The notes under the pieces are model-generated. The model was not told where the DNA came from. It was given only the letters and a program-made list of their open reading frames with translations, and did no database searches. From Stenotrophomonas bentonitica (lineage in GTDB: Bacteria > Pseudomonadota > Gammaproteobacteria > Xanthomonadales > Xanthomonadaceae): DNA of 64,000 bases. The DNA lies in NCBI RefSeq assembly GCF_002887735.1, contig NZ_PKQP01000012.1, positions 1-64,000 of the forward strand, written 5' to 3'. Shown piece after piece: positions 23,354 to 31,733 of the stretch. Each line of letters opens with the position of its first letter. Position 1 is the first letter of the stretch. The position numbers and the translations under genes are program-made.

Positions 23354-24208
23354 GTGACCATGCGCCTGCTGCGCTGCCTGTTGCTGCTCTGCCTGGCGCT
23401 GGCGCTGCCTGCCTGGGCGCAGACCCAGGCGGCGATCCCGGCGATGTCCTCGCCGGTGGTGGATACCACCGGCACATTGGATGCGGCGCAGATCCAGGCG
23501 CTGGAGGCGCAGGCGCTGGCGTTGCAGCAGCGCAAGGGCAGCCAGCTGCAGATCCTGATGGTCCCGACCACCGCGCCGGAAACCATCGAGCAGTACACCC
23601 AGCGTGTGTTCGAGCAGTGGTCCATCGGCCGCAAGGGCGTGGACGACGGCGTGCTGCTGGTGGTGGCCAAGGACGACCGCCGGGTCCGCATCGAGCCGGG
23701 CTACGGCCTGGAAGGCGCGATCCCGGATGCGATCGCCAACCGGGTGATCCAGGAATACCTGGCCCCGCGGTTCCGCAGCAACGACTACGCCGGTGGCCTC
23801 ACCGATGCCAGCGCTGCACTGGTCAAACTGATCGACGGCGAGGCCTTGCCCGCGCCGGTCAGCACGCATCGCGCCCAAGACGCCCCGGCGGGGGGCAACT
23901 GGACGATGGCGCTGGGCATCGGCCTGTTTGCCGGCCTGTTCCTGCGCGGCATCCTGGGCTGGCTGCCGCGACCGCTGCGCGCGCTGGCCAGCGGTGCCGG
24001 GGCCGGGGTGGCCGCGTTCCTGTTCACCTCGCTGGTGGTCGCCAGTGGCGCGGCCGCCGTGGTGGGCCTGCTGGTCGGCCTGACGTCGGCCGGTCGCGGC
24101 GGCGTGTTCGCGCGCAGTGGCGGCTGGGGTGGCGGTGGCTGGGGCGGTGGCGGCGGGTTCGGTGGTGGTGGGCGTTCGGGAGGCGGTGGCGCCTCGGGAG
24201 GCTGGTGA
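23354..24208 (+). CDS. TPM-domain membrane protein (YgcG-like)
   Basis: A protein of about 284 residues: signal peptide (LLRCLLLLCLALALPAWA), a TPM domain (VVDTTGTLDAAQIQALEA ... KGVDDGVLLVVAKDDRRVRI, YGLEGAIPDAIANRVI), two membrane helices and a Gly/Trp/Ser-rich tail (GGWGGGGWGGGG). TPM domains occur with LemA in membrane-associated complexes; plant TLP18.3 relatives act in photosystem repair. The GTG at 23354 or the ATG at 23360 could start it. The stop overlaps the next start (TGATG). Confidence 0.85.
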   Translation: MTMRLLRCLLLLCLALALPAWAQTQAAIPAMSSPVVDTTGTLDAAQIQALEAQALALQQRKGSQLQILMVPTTAPETIEQYTQRVFEQWSIGRKGVDDGVLLVVAKDDRRVRIEPGYGLEGAIPDAIANRVIQEYLAPRFRSNDYAGGLTDASAALVKLIDGEALPAPVSTHRAQDAPAGGNWTMALGIGLFAGLFLRGILGWLPRPLRALASGAGAGVAAFLFTSLVVASGAAAVVGLLVGLTSAGRGGVFARSGGWGGGGWGGGGGFGGGGRSGGGGASGGW

Positions 24209-24696
24209 TGCGCTGGCTCCGGCACGTGTTTTCTCCTTCGGTGCGGCGCGCCTTCCCACCGGCACATCTGCAGGCGATCACCGATGCGATCAGCGCCGGC
24301 GAGCGGCGCCACGGTGGCCAGGTGATGTTCGCGGTGGAAGCGGATCTGCCGCTGGCCGCGTTGTGGCAGGGCGTCACGCCCCAACAGCGCGCCGAACATG
24401 CCTTCGCCCAACTGCGCACCTGGGATACCGAACACAACAACGGTGTACTGATCTACCTGCTGCTGGCCGACCATGCCATCGAGCTGGTCGCTGACCGCGG
24501 CCTGCGCGGGCGCATCGGCGAGGCGCAGTGGCAGGCGATCTGCGCGCACATGCAGCAGCGGCTGCGTGAGGGGGCCCTGCAGGCGGGCGTGCTGCTGGCG
24601 ATCGAAGAGGTGTCGGACCTGCTGGCCGGGCACTATCCGCCCCTTCCGGGGTCACAGGATGACGGCCTGCCGGACACGCCGCAGATCCTGGGCTGA
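24208..24696 (+). CDS. second TPM-domain protein, no signal peptide
   Basis: A 162-residue protein. The TPM core is visible: LQAITDAISAGERRHGGQVMF, AFAQLRTWDTEHNNGVLIYL, IELVADRGLRGRIGEAQW. Unlike its neighbour it lacks a signal peptide and a transmembrane tail, so it should lie on the cytoplasmic side or bind the membrane peripherally. It overlaps the preceding stop by one base, implying coupling. The LemA-TPM-TPM trio probably works together. Confidence 0.85.
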   Translation: MRWLRHVFSPSVRRAFPPAHLQAITDAISAGERRHGGQVMFAVEADLPLAALWQGVTPQQRAEHAFAQLRTWDTEHNNGVLIYLLLADHAIELVADRGLRGRIGEAQWQAICAHMQQRLREGALQAGVLLAIEEVSDLLAGHYPPLPGSQDDGLPDTPQILG

Positions 24697-24780
24697 AGCC
24701 TGGCAATCACACGGTCGGGGCCGCCGCGAGGCCGCTCCCGGGCGGCGCTAGAATATCGGCATCCCTGCAAGGCGCCCTTC

Positions 24781-25671
24781 ATGATCTATTTCCACGACAT
24801 CGACCCCATCGCCATCTCGCTCGGGCCGATCAAGGTGCATTGGTACGGCATCATGTACCTGCTCGGCTTCACCGCTGCCTGGTGGCTGGGGCGCAAGCGG
24901 ATCGCCGCCGGTCGCCTGCCCGGGGTCGATGCCAACGGCTTCTCCGACCTGCTGTTCTACGCGATGCTCGGCGTGGTTGTCGGTGGCCGCGTGGGCTACA
25001 TGCTGTTCTACGCGACCGCCGAATTCCTGCACAACCCGCTGCTGTTGTTCAAAGTGTGGGACGGCGGCATGAGCTTCCATGGCGGCCTGCTCGGCGTGCT
25101 GTTCGCCTCGTGGTGGTGGTCGCGCAAGCACCGCCTGCACCTGTTCGACACCCTCGATTTCATGTCCCCGCTGGTGCCGCTGGGCCTGGGCTTCGGCCGC
25201 ATCGGCAACTTCATCGGCGCCGAGCTGTGGGGCAAGTACACCGACGGCACCTGGGGCGTGGTGTTCCCGAGCGGCCTGCCGGCGCCGTTGAACGGTCTGG
25301 ACCTGGCCACGCTCAAGGCCGAGTTCGCCACCGGCGCGCTCAACCAGTACGCGCGCCATCCTTCGCAGCTGTATGAAGCGCTGCTGGAAGGCCTGGTGAT
25401 GTTCGTGGTGCTGTGGGCGGTCTCCGCCAAGCCGCGCCACCGCTATGTGATCGCCGGCCTGTTCGCGCTGATGTACGGCATCTTCCGCTTCGCAGTGGAG
25501 TTCGTGCGCATGCCCGACAACGGCGTCTACCTCGCCTTCGACTGGTTCACCCGTGGCCAGCTGCTCAGCCTGCCGCTAGTGGCCTTCGGCCTGGTCCTGC
25601 TGGCGCTGTCGCGTCGCGCGCCGGTGCTGCAGCCGGTGCTGCCGGTCGCCCCGGCAGGAGCCAAGGCATGA
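24781..25671 (+). CDS. lgt: prolipoprotein diacylglyceryl transferase
   Basis: A 296-residue inner-membrane enzyme that attaches diacylglycerol to the lipobox Cys of prolipoproteins. Signatures are [35 protein letters not shown], the Lgt motif [18 protein letters not shown], and [13 protein letters not shown]. Seven hydrophobic spans fit the known fold. It overlaps thyA by 4 bases (ATGA), giving the common lgt-thyA order. Confidence 0.95.
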   Translation: MIYFHDIDPIAISLGPIKVHWYGIMYLLGFTAAWWLGRKRIAAGRLPGVDANGFSDLLFYAMLGVVVGGRVGYMLFYATAEFLHNPLLLFKVWDGGMSFHGGLLGVLFASWWWSRKHRLHLFDTLDFMSPLVPLGLGFGRIGNFIGAELWGKYTDGTWGVVFPSGLPAPLNGLDLATLKAEFATGALNQYARHPSQLYEALLEGLVMFVVLWAVSAKPRHRYVIAGLFALMYGIFRFAVEFVRMPDNGVYLAFDWFTRGQLLSLPLVAFGLVLLALSRRAPVLQPVLPVAPAGAKA

Positions 25672-26462
25672 AGGCCTACCTGGCGCTGCTCGAGCACGTG
25701 CTGGAGCACGGCACGGAAAAATCCGACCGCACCGGCACCGGCACGCGCAGCGTGTTCGGCTGGCAGATGCGCTTCAACCTCAATGACGGCTTTCCGCTTG
25801 TCACCACCAAGAAACTGCACCTGCGCTCGATCATCCATGAGCTGCTGTGGTTCCTGAAGGGCGATACCAACATCGGGTACCTGAAGGACCACCAGGTGCG
25901 GATCTGGGACGAATGGGCCGATGCCAACGGCGACCTCGGCCCGATCTACGGCAAGCAGTGGCGCAGCTGGGGCACTGCCGATGGCGGCGCGATCGACCAG
26001 ATGCAGTGGCTGGTGGACGAGATCAAGCGCAACCCCGATTCGCGCCGGCTGGTGGTCAGTGCCTGGAACGTGGGCGAGCTGTCGCAGATGGCGTTGATGC
26101 CGTGCCACAACCTGTTCCAGTTCTACGTGGTGGACGGCAAGCTCAGCTGCCAGCTCTACCAGCGCAGCGGCGACATCTTCCTGGGCGTGCCGTTCAACAT
26201 CGCCAGCTACGCGCTGCTGACCCACATGGTGGCGCAGGCCACCGGGCTGGGCGTTGGCGATTTCGTGCACACCCTGGGCGATGCGCACCTGTACTCGAAC
26301 CATGTCGAGCAGGCCCGCGAACAGCTCGCCCGCGAGCCGCGCGCGCTGCCGACGCTCTGGCTGAACCCCGAGGTGAGCGATCTGTTCGGGTTCCAGTTCG
26401 AGGACATCCGCATCGACGGTTACGACCCGCACCCGGCGATCAAGGCTCCGGTGGCCGTGTGA
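25668..26462 (+). CDS. thyA: thymidylate synthase
   Basis: A 264-residue enzyme, the same length as E. coli ThyA, making dTMP from dUMP with methylene-tetrahydrofolate. The catalytic Cys is C146 in [12 protein letters not shown]. Also visible are [32 protein letters not shown] and the folate/dUMP-binding [19 protein letters not shown]. The start overlaps the lgt stop. Its dihydrofolate by-product is recycled by the folA product just downstream. Confidence 0.97.
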   Translation: MKAYLALLEHVLEHGTEKSDRTGTGTRSVFGWQMRFNLNDGFPLVTTKKLHLRSIIHELLWFLKGDTNIGYLKDHQVRIWDEWADANGDLGPIYGKQWRSWGTADGGAIDQMQWLVDEIKRNPDSRRLVVSAWNVGELSQMALMPCHNLFQFYVVDGKLSCQLYQRSGDIFLGVPFNIASYALLTHMVAQATGLGVGDFVHTLGDAHLYSNHVEQAREQLAREPRALPTLWLNPEVSDLFGFQFEDIRIDGYDPHPAIKAPVAV

Positions 26463-26473
26463 GTGGCCCGCGC

Positions 26474-26965
26474 ATGAAGCTCTCGTTGATCGCTGCGCTC
26501 GACACCGAGCACGGTATCGGTCGTGACAACGACCTGCCGTGGAAGCTGCCGGACGATCTCAAGCGCTTCAAGGCGCTGACCGTCGGCAAGCCGATCCTGA
26601 TGGGGCGCAGGACCGCGCAGTCGCTCGGTCGCGCCCTGCCGGGCCGCCTGAACCTGGTGCTGACCCGCAGTGGCCAGGTGCCGTTCGAGGGCATGCAGGC
26701 GGTGGCTTCGATCGAGCAGGCGCTGCAGGCTGCAGGCGATGCCGGGGCACAAGAGCTGTGCGTCATTGGTGGCGGCGAAATCTATCGCCTGACCATGGAC
26801 CAGGCCACCGATCTGCACCTGACCTGGGTGCACACCACCGTCCCGGCCGATACCCACTTCCCGCCGGTCGATCCGGCGCTATGGGTGGAAGTGGCGCGCG
26901 AGCACCACGCGGCCGATGAGCGGCACGCGTTCGCGTTCGATTTCGTGGATTACCGCCGCGCCTGA
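26474..26965 (+). CDS. folA: dihydrofolate reductase
   Basis: A 163-residue DHFR. It has SLIAALDTEHGIGRDNDLPW, DLKRFKALTVGKPILMGRRT, LNLVLTR and ELCVIGGGEIY, which together hold the folate and NADPH sites. The ATG at 26474 gives the family length; a GTG at 26459 overlapping the thyA stop is an alternative. It forms a functional pair with thyA, and this is the target class of trimethoprim. Confidence 0.95.
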   Translation: MKLSLIAALDTEHGIGRDNDLPWKLPDDLKRFKALTVGKPILMGRRTAQSLGRALPGRLNLVLTRSGQVPFEGMQAVASIEQALQAAGDAGAQELCVIGGGEIYRLTMDQATDLHLTWVHTTVPADTHFPPVDPALWVEVAREHHAADERHAFAFDFVDYRRA

Positions 26966-26979
26966 GCCGGCGGTGCAGG

Positions 26980-27004
26980 CAGGCCGGTCGTGTTGACCGG
27001 CCTG
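26980..27004. terminator. bidirectional hairpin between folA and apaH
   Basis: CAGGCCGGTC, loop GTGTT, GACCGGCCTG: a perfect 10-bp stem between two convergent stops. It lacks a T-run. Confidence 0.65.
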
Positions 27005-27008
27005 CGGA

Positions 27009-28052
27009 TCACTCCGCGTCGCTTGTGACGTCGCTGTGCTGCGGCTGCGGCTGCGGCTGCGATTGCGGCTGTGTGCTTTGTGCGGGCTTGGCGCCGCCGC
27101 CTTGGCGGCCTTGGCCGCCCCGGCCACGGTCGCGCCCCTGGCCTTGGCCCTGGCGCGGAGGGCGCCCGTTCGGCGGCGTGCCTTCGGCGGCCGGCCGGCG
27201 TGCCGGCGGACGCGGCGCGGAGACCGGCTTGGGCACGTCGCGGCCCGGCACCTGCACCACGCGCAGCTCGTCGGTATCCAGCTGAAGGGCGGTGAGCTTG
27301 CCGCCCCACACCGCGCCGGTATCGATGGCGTGCACGCCCTGGGTGATGGTCAGGCCCAGGGCGGACCAGTGCCCGCAGACGATCTTCAGATCGCGCTCGG
27401 CGCGGCCCGGCACTTCGAACCAGGGATACAGCCCCTGTTCCTGCGTACCCGGCGTGCCTTTGTCCTCGATCCCGATCCGGCCACGCGGCGTGCAGTAGCG
27501 CATGCGGGTGAACAGATTGATGATCGCGCGGGAGCGGTCGTAGCCGGCCAGGCCGGGCGACCAGCTCGGCTTGTCGCCGTACATGTTGCGGAACAGCTTG
27601 CGGTAGCCGCTGCCATGCAGCTGCTGCTCGACCTCGCGGGCGTGCTTCTCGGCCAGCTGGGTGGTCCATTTCGGGGCCAGGCCGGCGTGGATCATCATCC
27701 AGCCCAGCTCACGGTCCACATGGGCCAGCTTCTGCATGCGCAGCCATTCCAGCAGCTCGTCGCGGTCCTCGGCCTGCACGATGCGCAGCAGGTCCGGGTT
27801 GACCTTGCGCTGCTCTTCCTCGGTGCGTGCACCGACCGCGAGCAGCGACAGGTCATGGTTGCCCAGCACGATCACGCTGCTCTCGCGCAGCGAATGGACC
27901 AGGCGCAGGGTTTCCAGCGACTGCCCACCGCGGTTGACCAGGTCACCGCAGAACCACAGTTTGTCGACCGCGGGGTCGAAGTTGATCTTTTCCAGCAACC
28001 GCTGGGTGACGTCGTAGCAGCCCTGCAGGTCGCCGATGGCCCAGACACTCAT
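27009..28052 (-). CDS. apaH: symmetrical bis(5'-nucleosyl)-tetraphosphatase with RG/PQ-rich tail
   Basis: A 347-residue protein whose first ~270 residues are a normal ApaH, cleaving Ap4A to 2 ADP. Metal motifs are AIGDLQGCYD, CGDLVNRGGQS, VLGNHDLSLL and MIHAGLAPKW. Beyond the usual end there is a ~75-residue tail rich in Pro, Arg, Gly and Gln (GQGQGRDRGRGGQGRQGGG, QPQSQPQPQPQ). The family usually measures about 280 residues. The tail is probably disordered and, being RG-rich, could bind RNA. It is the last gene of the lptD-to-apaH run. Confidence 0.93.
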   Translation of the reverse strand: MSVWAIGDLQGCYDVTQRLLEKINFDPAVDKLWFCGDLVNRGGQSLETLRLVHSLRESSVIVLGNHDLSLLAVGARTEEEQRKVNPDLLRIVQAEDRDELLEWLRMQKLAHVDRELGWMMIHAGLAPKWTTQLAEKHAREVEQQLHGSGYRKLFRNMYGDKPSWSPGLAGYDRSRAIINLFTRMRYCTPRGRIGIEDKGTPGTQEQGLYPWFEVPGRAERDLKIVCGHWSALGLTITQGVHAIDTGAVWGGKLTALQLDTDELRVVQVPGRDVPKPVSAPRPPARRPAAEGTPPNGRPPRQGQGQGRDRGRGGQGRQGGGAKPAQSTQPQSQPQPQPQHSDVTSDAE

Positions 28053-28065
28053 GCGTGCGCCTCCA

Positions 28066-28449
28066 TCAGTGCAGTGTGCGCGGAACGGTCAGGACGAACG
28101 GTGCGATGGGGGCGGCGAACTCGGTGCCGTCATCGGCCACCATGTCGTAGTGCCCCTGCATCGTGCCGTGCTCGGTCTCCAGCATGACACCGGAGGTGTA
28201 ACGGAAGTCTTCACCGGGGCGCAGCCGCGGCTGCTCGCCGATCACCCCGTCGCCGTCGACCCGCTCGGTGCGGCCATTGGCATCGGTGATCCGCCAGTGG
28301 CGGGCCACCAGGCGTGCGGCGACGCGCCCCTGGTTGAGGATGCGGATCGTGTAGGCGAACGCGTAGCGCCCGTCCTCCGGCGTGGACTGGTCATCGAGGA
28401 AGCGGGGGGCGACCTCGACGGAGATCGCGTAATTTGCAGCGTCGTTCAT
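28066..28449 (-). CDS. apaG: ApaG/DUF525 domain protein
   Basis: A 127-residue beta-sandwich protein of the ApaG family. Recognised by [45 protein letters not shown] and [12 protein letters not shown]. ApaG often neighbours apaH but its biochemical role is not settled. The ATG at 28449 is chosen; the frame is open further upstream without family similarity. A 120-base gap separates it from rsmA, so a separate promoter is possible. Confidence 0.92.
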   Translation of the reverse strand: MNDAANYAISVEVAPRFLDDQSTPEDGRYAFAYTIRILNQGRVAARLVARHWRITDANGRTERVDGDGVIGEQPRLRPGEDFRYTSGVMLETEHGTMQGHYDMVADDGTEFAAPIAPFVLTVPRTLH

Positions 28450-28569
28450 GCAGGCAGTGTAGTAAAAGTTGTGCACGATGAGATGAGTGCTGCCCGGCTG
28501 GCAGCGCCCCGTCATGAAGGTCAGGCGGTTCCACGTGCGCGCGGCGCCCGGGGGCCGCGGGCGAGGCGC

Positions 28570-29406
28570 TCATCCCTGCGCGGCGTCGTCACCGTCGGTG
28601 TACGGCACGTTCGCCAGCGCGATGAACTGCGCCACGTCCAGCTGCTCGGCACGGGCATCGCTGCGCACCCCGGCTGCTTCGAACTGTTCGGGCGTGCACA
28701 CGTTCTGCAGCGCGTTGCGCAGGGTCTTGCGGCGCTGGCCGAAGGCGGCCTTGACCACATGGGCAAAGCGCTTGCGGTCCAGGATGCCGACCGTGGCCGG
28801 ATCGCGCGGGACCAGCCGTACCACGGCCGAATCGACCTTCGGCGGCGGCCGGAACGCACCCGGCGGCACCACGAACAGCGAGGTGACCTTGCAGAACGCC
28901 TGCAGCATCACGCTGAGCCGGCCGTAGACCTTGCTGCCCGGATCGGCGGCCATGCGGTCGACCACTTCCTTCTGCAGCATGAAGTGCATGTCGGTGATCA
29001 CCGCCGCGTGGTCCAGCGCATGGAACAGGATCGGCGAGGAGATGTTGTAGGGCAGGTTGCCGACCAGGCGGATCGGGCTGCCGGCGGCCAGTTCGGTGAA
29101 ATCCACCTGCAGCACGTCGCGGTGGATGATGGTCATCTCGCCCAGCGGTTCGGCGGCGGCGGCCAGCGGCCCGACCAGGTCACGATCGAACTCGATCACG
29201 GTCAGTTTCGGGTGGCGGCGCAGCAGCGGCAGGGTGATGGCGCCCTGGCCCGGGCCGATTTCGACCAGGCGGTCGCCGTCTTTCGGGTTGACCGCCAGGA
29301 CGATCTTGTCGATATAGCTGCGGTCGGCGAGGAAGTGCTGGCCGAGCTGCTTCTTGGCGGGGCCGGAGAAACCGGGCGCGCCGGAGGAGGAATACGAAGA
29401 AGTCAT
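28570..29406 (-). CDS. rsmA: 16S rRNA dimethyladenosine transferase
   Basis: A 278-residue KsgA/RsmA enzyme that dimethylates two adenines in the 3' hairpin of 16S rRNA. Motifs are KKQLGQHFLAD, SAM motif I VEIGPGQGAITLPLL, IEFDRDL and the catalytic NLPYNISSPILFH. The start overlaps the pdxA stop (ATGA), so it is translated with pdxA. The conserved pdxA-rsmA-apaG-apaH order matches E. coli. Confidence 0.96.
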   Translation of the reverse strand: MTSSYSSSGAPGFSGPAKKQLGQHFLADRSYIDKIVLAVNPKDGDRLVEIGPGQGAITLPLLRRHPKLTVIEFDRDLVGPLAAAAEPLGEMTIIHRDVLQVDFTELAAGSPIRLVGNLPYNISSPILFHALDHAAVITDMHFMLQKEVVDRMAADPGSKVYGRLSVMLQAFCKVTSLFVVPPGAFRPPPKVDSAVVRLVPRDPATVGILDRKRFAHVVKAAFGQRRKTLRNALQNVCTPEQFEAAGVRSDARAEQLDVAQFIALANVPYTDGDDAAQG

Positions 29407-30383
29407 GGCACCAGTGTACGTTGGCGCGCCAGCCGGGCACACAGCGCGGTGGCAGCGAGGAGGCTGGAGGGGTCGGCGATGCCGCGGCCGGCCAGGTCCA
29501 GAGCGGTGCCGTGGTCGACCGCGACGCGCGGGTAGGGCAGGCCCAGGGTGATGTTGACGGCCTGCTCGAAGCCGCTGTACTTGAGCACCGGCAGGCCCTG
29601 GTCGTGGTACATGGCCAGCACCGTGTCGAAACCGGCCAGCTTGGCCGGCAGGAACGCGGTATCGGCCGGCAGCGGGCCGACCAGGTCCATGCCCCGGGCG
29701 CGCAGGCGCTCCAGCAGCGGGATGATCAGGTCCAGCTCTTCGCGGCCCAGATGGCCGTCTTCGCCGGCATGCGGGTTGAGCCCGAGCACGGCGATGCGCG
29801 GCGAGGCCAGGCCGAAATCGCGCTGCAGGGCGTCGTGCACGATCTGCAGGGTCAGGGCCAGGCTCTCGGCAGTGATCGCATCGGCGACCGAGCGCAGCGG
29901 CAGGTGGGTGGTCGCCAGGGCGACCCGCACGATCTCGTTGGCCAGCATCATCACCACCGGGGTGCGGGCCTGGTCGGCCAGCAGTTCGGTGGTGCCGCTG
30001 TAGGCGATGCCGCCTTCATTGATGACCGCCTTGTGCACCGGGCCGGTGACCACGCCGGCCAGTTCACCGGTCAGGCAGGCCTGGCCGGCCTGGCGCAGGG
30101 CGCCGATCACCGCGCCGGCATTGGCCGGGTCGGGGGTGCCGAAACGGGATGGCACCGCATTGGGCACCACCCGCAACGGCAGATCGCCCGGCTGGCGGGC
30201 GATCGCGTCTTCAGGCAGGAGCTGCAGCGGCAGCGACAGCGCCGCGGCGGCGGCGTGCAGGGTATCCGGGTCGGCGAAGGCCAGCAGCCGGCAATCGGCG
30301 CGCGGCTGCTGGATCAGGCGGAGGCAGAGCTCCGGGCCGATCCCCGCCGGCTCGCCCGGTACCAGCGCGAGCTGCGGGAACAT
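29403..30383 (-). CDS. pdxA: 4-hydroxythreonine-4-phosphate dehydrogenase
   Basis: A 326-residue NAD-dependent enzyme of pyridoxal phosphate synthesis. Markers are LALVPGEPAGIGPELCLRL at the N-terminus, TGPVHKAVINEGGIAYSGTTE, LGLNPHAGEDGHLGREE and the C-terminal YHDQGLPVLKYSGFEQAVN and DHGTALDLAGRG, with the metal-binding His residues. It lies 3 bases after surA and overlaps rsmA. Confidence 0.96.
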   Translation of the reverse strand: MFPQLALVPGEPAGIGPELCLRLIQQPRADCRLLAFADPDTLHAAAAALSLPLQLLPEDAIARQPGDLPLRVVPNAVPSRFGTPDPANAGAVIGALRQAGQACLTGELAGVVTGPVHKAVINEGGIAYSGTTELLADQARTPVVMMLANEIVRVALATTHLPLRSVADAITAESLALTLQIVHDALQRDFGLASPRIAVLGLNPHAGEDGHLGREELDLIIPLLERLRARGMDLVGPLPADTAFLPAKLAGFDTVLAMYHDQGLPVLKYSGFEQAVNITLGLPYPRVAVDHGTALDLAGRGIADPSSLLAATALCARLARQRTLVP

Positions 30384-30386
30384 GGA

Positions 30387-31733
30387 TCAGGACTGCGGCG
30401 GCGTGGTCGCCGCGGCACCCGGCGCATAGCCGCGCATGTCCACGTAGGCTTCGCCACGCAGTTCCTGCAGGAAGCGGTTGTACTCTTCCTCCAGCTTGCG
30501 GCGGCCGATCGTTTCACGGATCTGGGCACGCTGGTTGTCGGTGGTGGCATCGGTCTGGCGCGTGGCAACGCGCTGGACGATATGCCAGCCGGCATCGGTG
30601 CGGAACGGCTGGCTCACGCCGCCGTCGGCCACGCCTTCGACCTGCTTGCCGAAGTCCGGGCCGAATGCATCGACCGGGAACCAGCCCAGATCGCCGCCCT
30701 GACCCTTGCTGTTGTTGTCTTCCGAGGATTCCTTGGCGACCGCGTCGAACTCGGCGCCACCGGCGATGCGGGCGCGCAGCGTGTCGATCTTGGCCTTGGC
30801 CGCGGCGTTGTCCTGCTGGTCGGTGATGCGGACCAGGATGTGACGGGCGTGGTACTCGGTGATGGTGTGACCGCCGGCGGCAGCCGCGCTGGCATCACGC
30901 ACCTCCACCAGCTTCAGCAGCTGGAAGCCGCTGGGGCCACGCAGCGGACCGACCACGTCGCCGGTCTTCATTTCCTTCATCATCTGCGCGAAGGCATTGG
31001 GGATCTCATCCAGCGAACGCCAGCCCAGGTCGCCGCCTTCCAGCGCGTTCGGGCTGTCCGAATAACGGACAGCCGCGGCGTTGAAGTCGATCTCACCCTT
31101 GTCCAGCAGTGCCTTGACGCCATCGGCCTTCTTCTGGCCGGTGGTGATCTGCTCGGCGGTGGCACCTTCGGGCAGGCCGATCAGGATGTGGGCCAGGTGG
31201 TACTGGGTGCCCACGGTGGCCTGCTGCTTGAGCGCGCCGTCCACTTCGCCCTCGCTGACGGTGATGCGGCTCTGCGCGAAGCTCTGGCGCAGGCGCTGGA
31301 CGGTGATCTCGTCACGCACCGAATTGCGGAAATCGTTGAAATCCAGACCGTCGCTGGCCAGACGCTGGCGCAGGGCATCCAGGGTGGAGCCGTTCTGCTG
31401 GGCGATGGCGTTGATGGCCTGGTTCAGTTCCTGGTCGCTGACCTTGATGCCGCTGCTCTCGGCACGCGCCACCTGCAGCTTGACCAGGACCAGACGCTCC
31501 AGCACCTGGCGGCTGAGCACATCATCGGGCGGCAGCTGGTTTTCGCGACCAGCGTACTGCGCCTTGATGTTCTGGACGGCACGGTCCAGTTCGCTCTGCA
31601 GCACGACGTCCTCATCGACGATCGCCGCGATGCGGTCCAGCGGCTGACTCTGCTGGGCCAGCACCTGCAACGGGGCCGTCGCGGAGGAGACCGCCAGCAG
31701 GGAGGCGAGGAGTACGGGAAGGGTCTTGGTCAT
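30387..31733 (-). CDS. surA: periplasmic peptidyl-prolyl isomerase SurA
   Basis: A 448-residue chaperone for outer-membrane proteins. There is a signal peptide (LPVLLASLLAVSSATAPLQVLA), an N-terminal helical chaperone domain (LDRIAAIVDEDVVLQSELDR), two parvulin domains opening with YHLAHILIGLPEG and YHARHILVRITDQ, and the closing helix. It sits between lptD and pdxA with a 4-base overlap to lptD; LptD is itself a SurA client. Confidence 0.96.
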   Translation of the reverse strand: MTKTLPVLLASLLAVSSATAPLQVLAQQSQPLDRIAAIVDEDVVLQSELDRAVQNIKAQYAGRENQLPPDDVLSRQVLERLVLVKLQVARAESSGIKVSDQELNQAINAIAQQNGSTLDALRQRLASDGLDFNDFRNSVRDEITVQRLRQSFAQSRITVSEGEVDGALKQQATVGTQYHLAHILIGLPEGATAEQITTGQKKADGVKALLDKGEIDFNAAAVRYSDSPNALEGGDLGWRSLDEIPNAFAQMMKEMKTGDVVGPLRGPSGFQLLKLVEVRDASAAAAGGHTITEYHARHILVRITDQQDNAAAKAKIDTLRARIAGGAEFDAVAKESSEDNNSKGQGGDLGWFPVDAFGPDFGKQVEGVADGGVSQPFRTDAGWHIVQRVATRQTDATTDNQRAQIRETIGRRKLEEEYNRFLQELRGEAYVDMRGYAPGAAATTPPQS

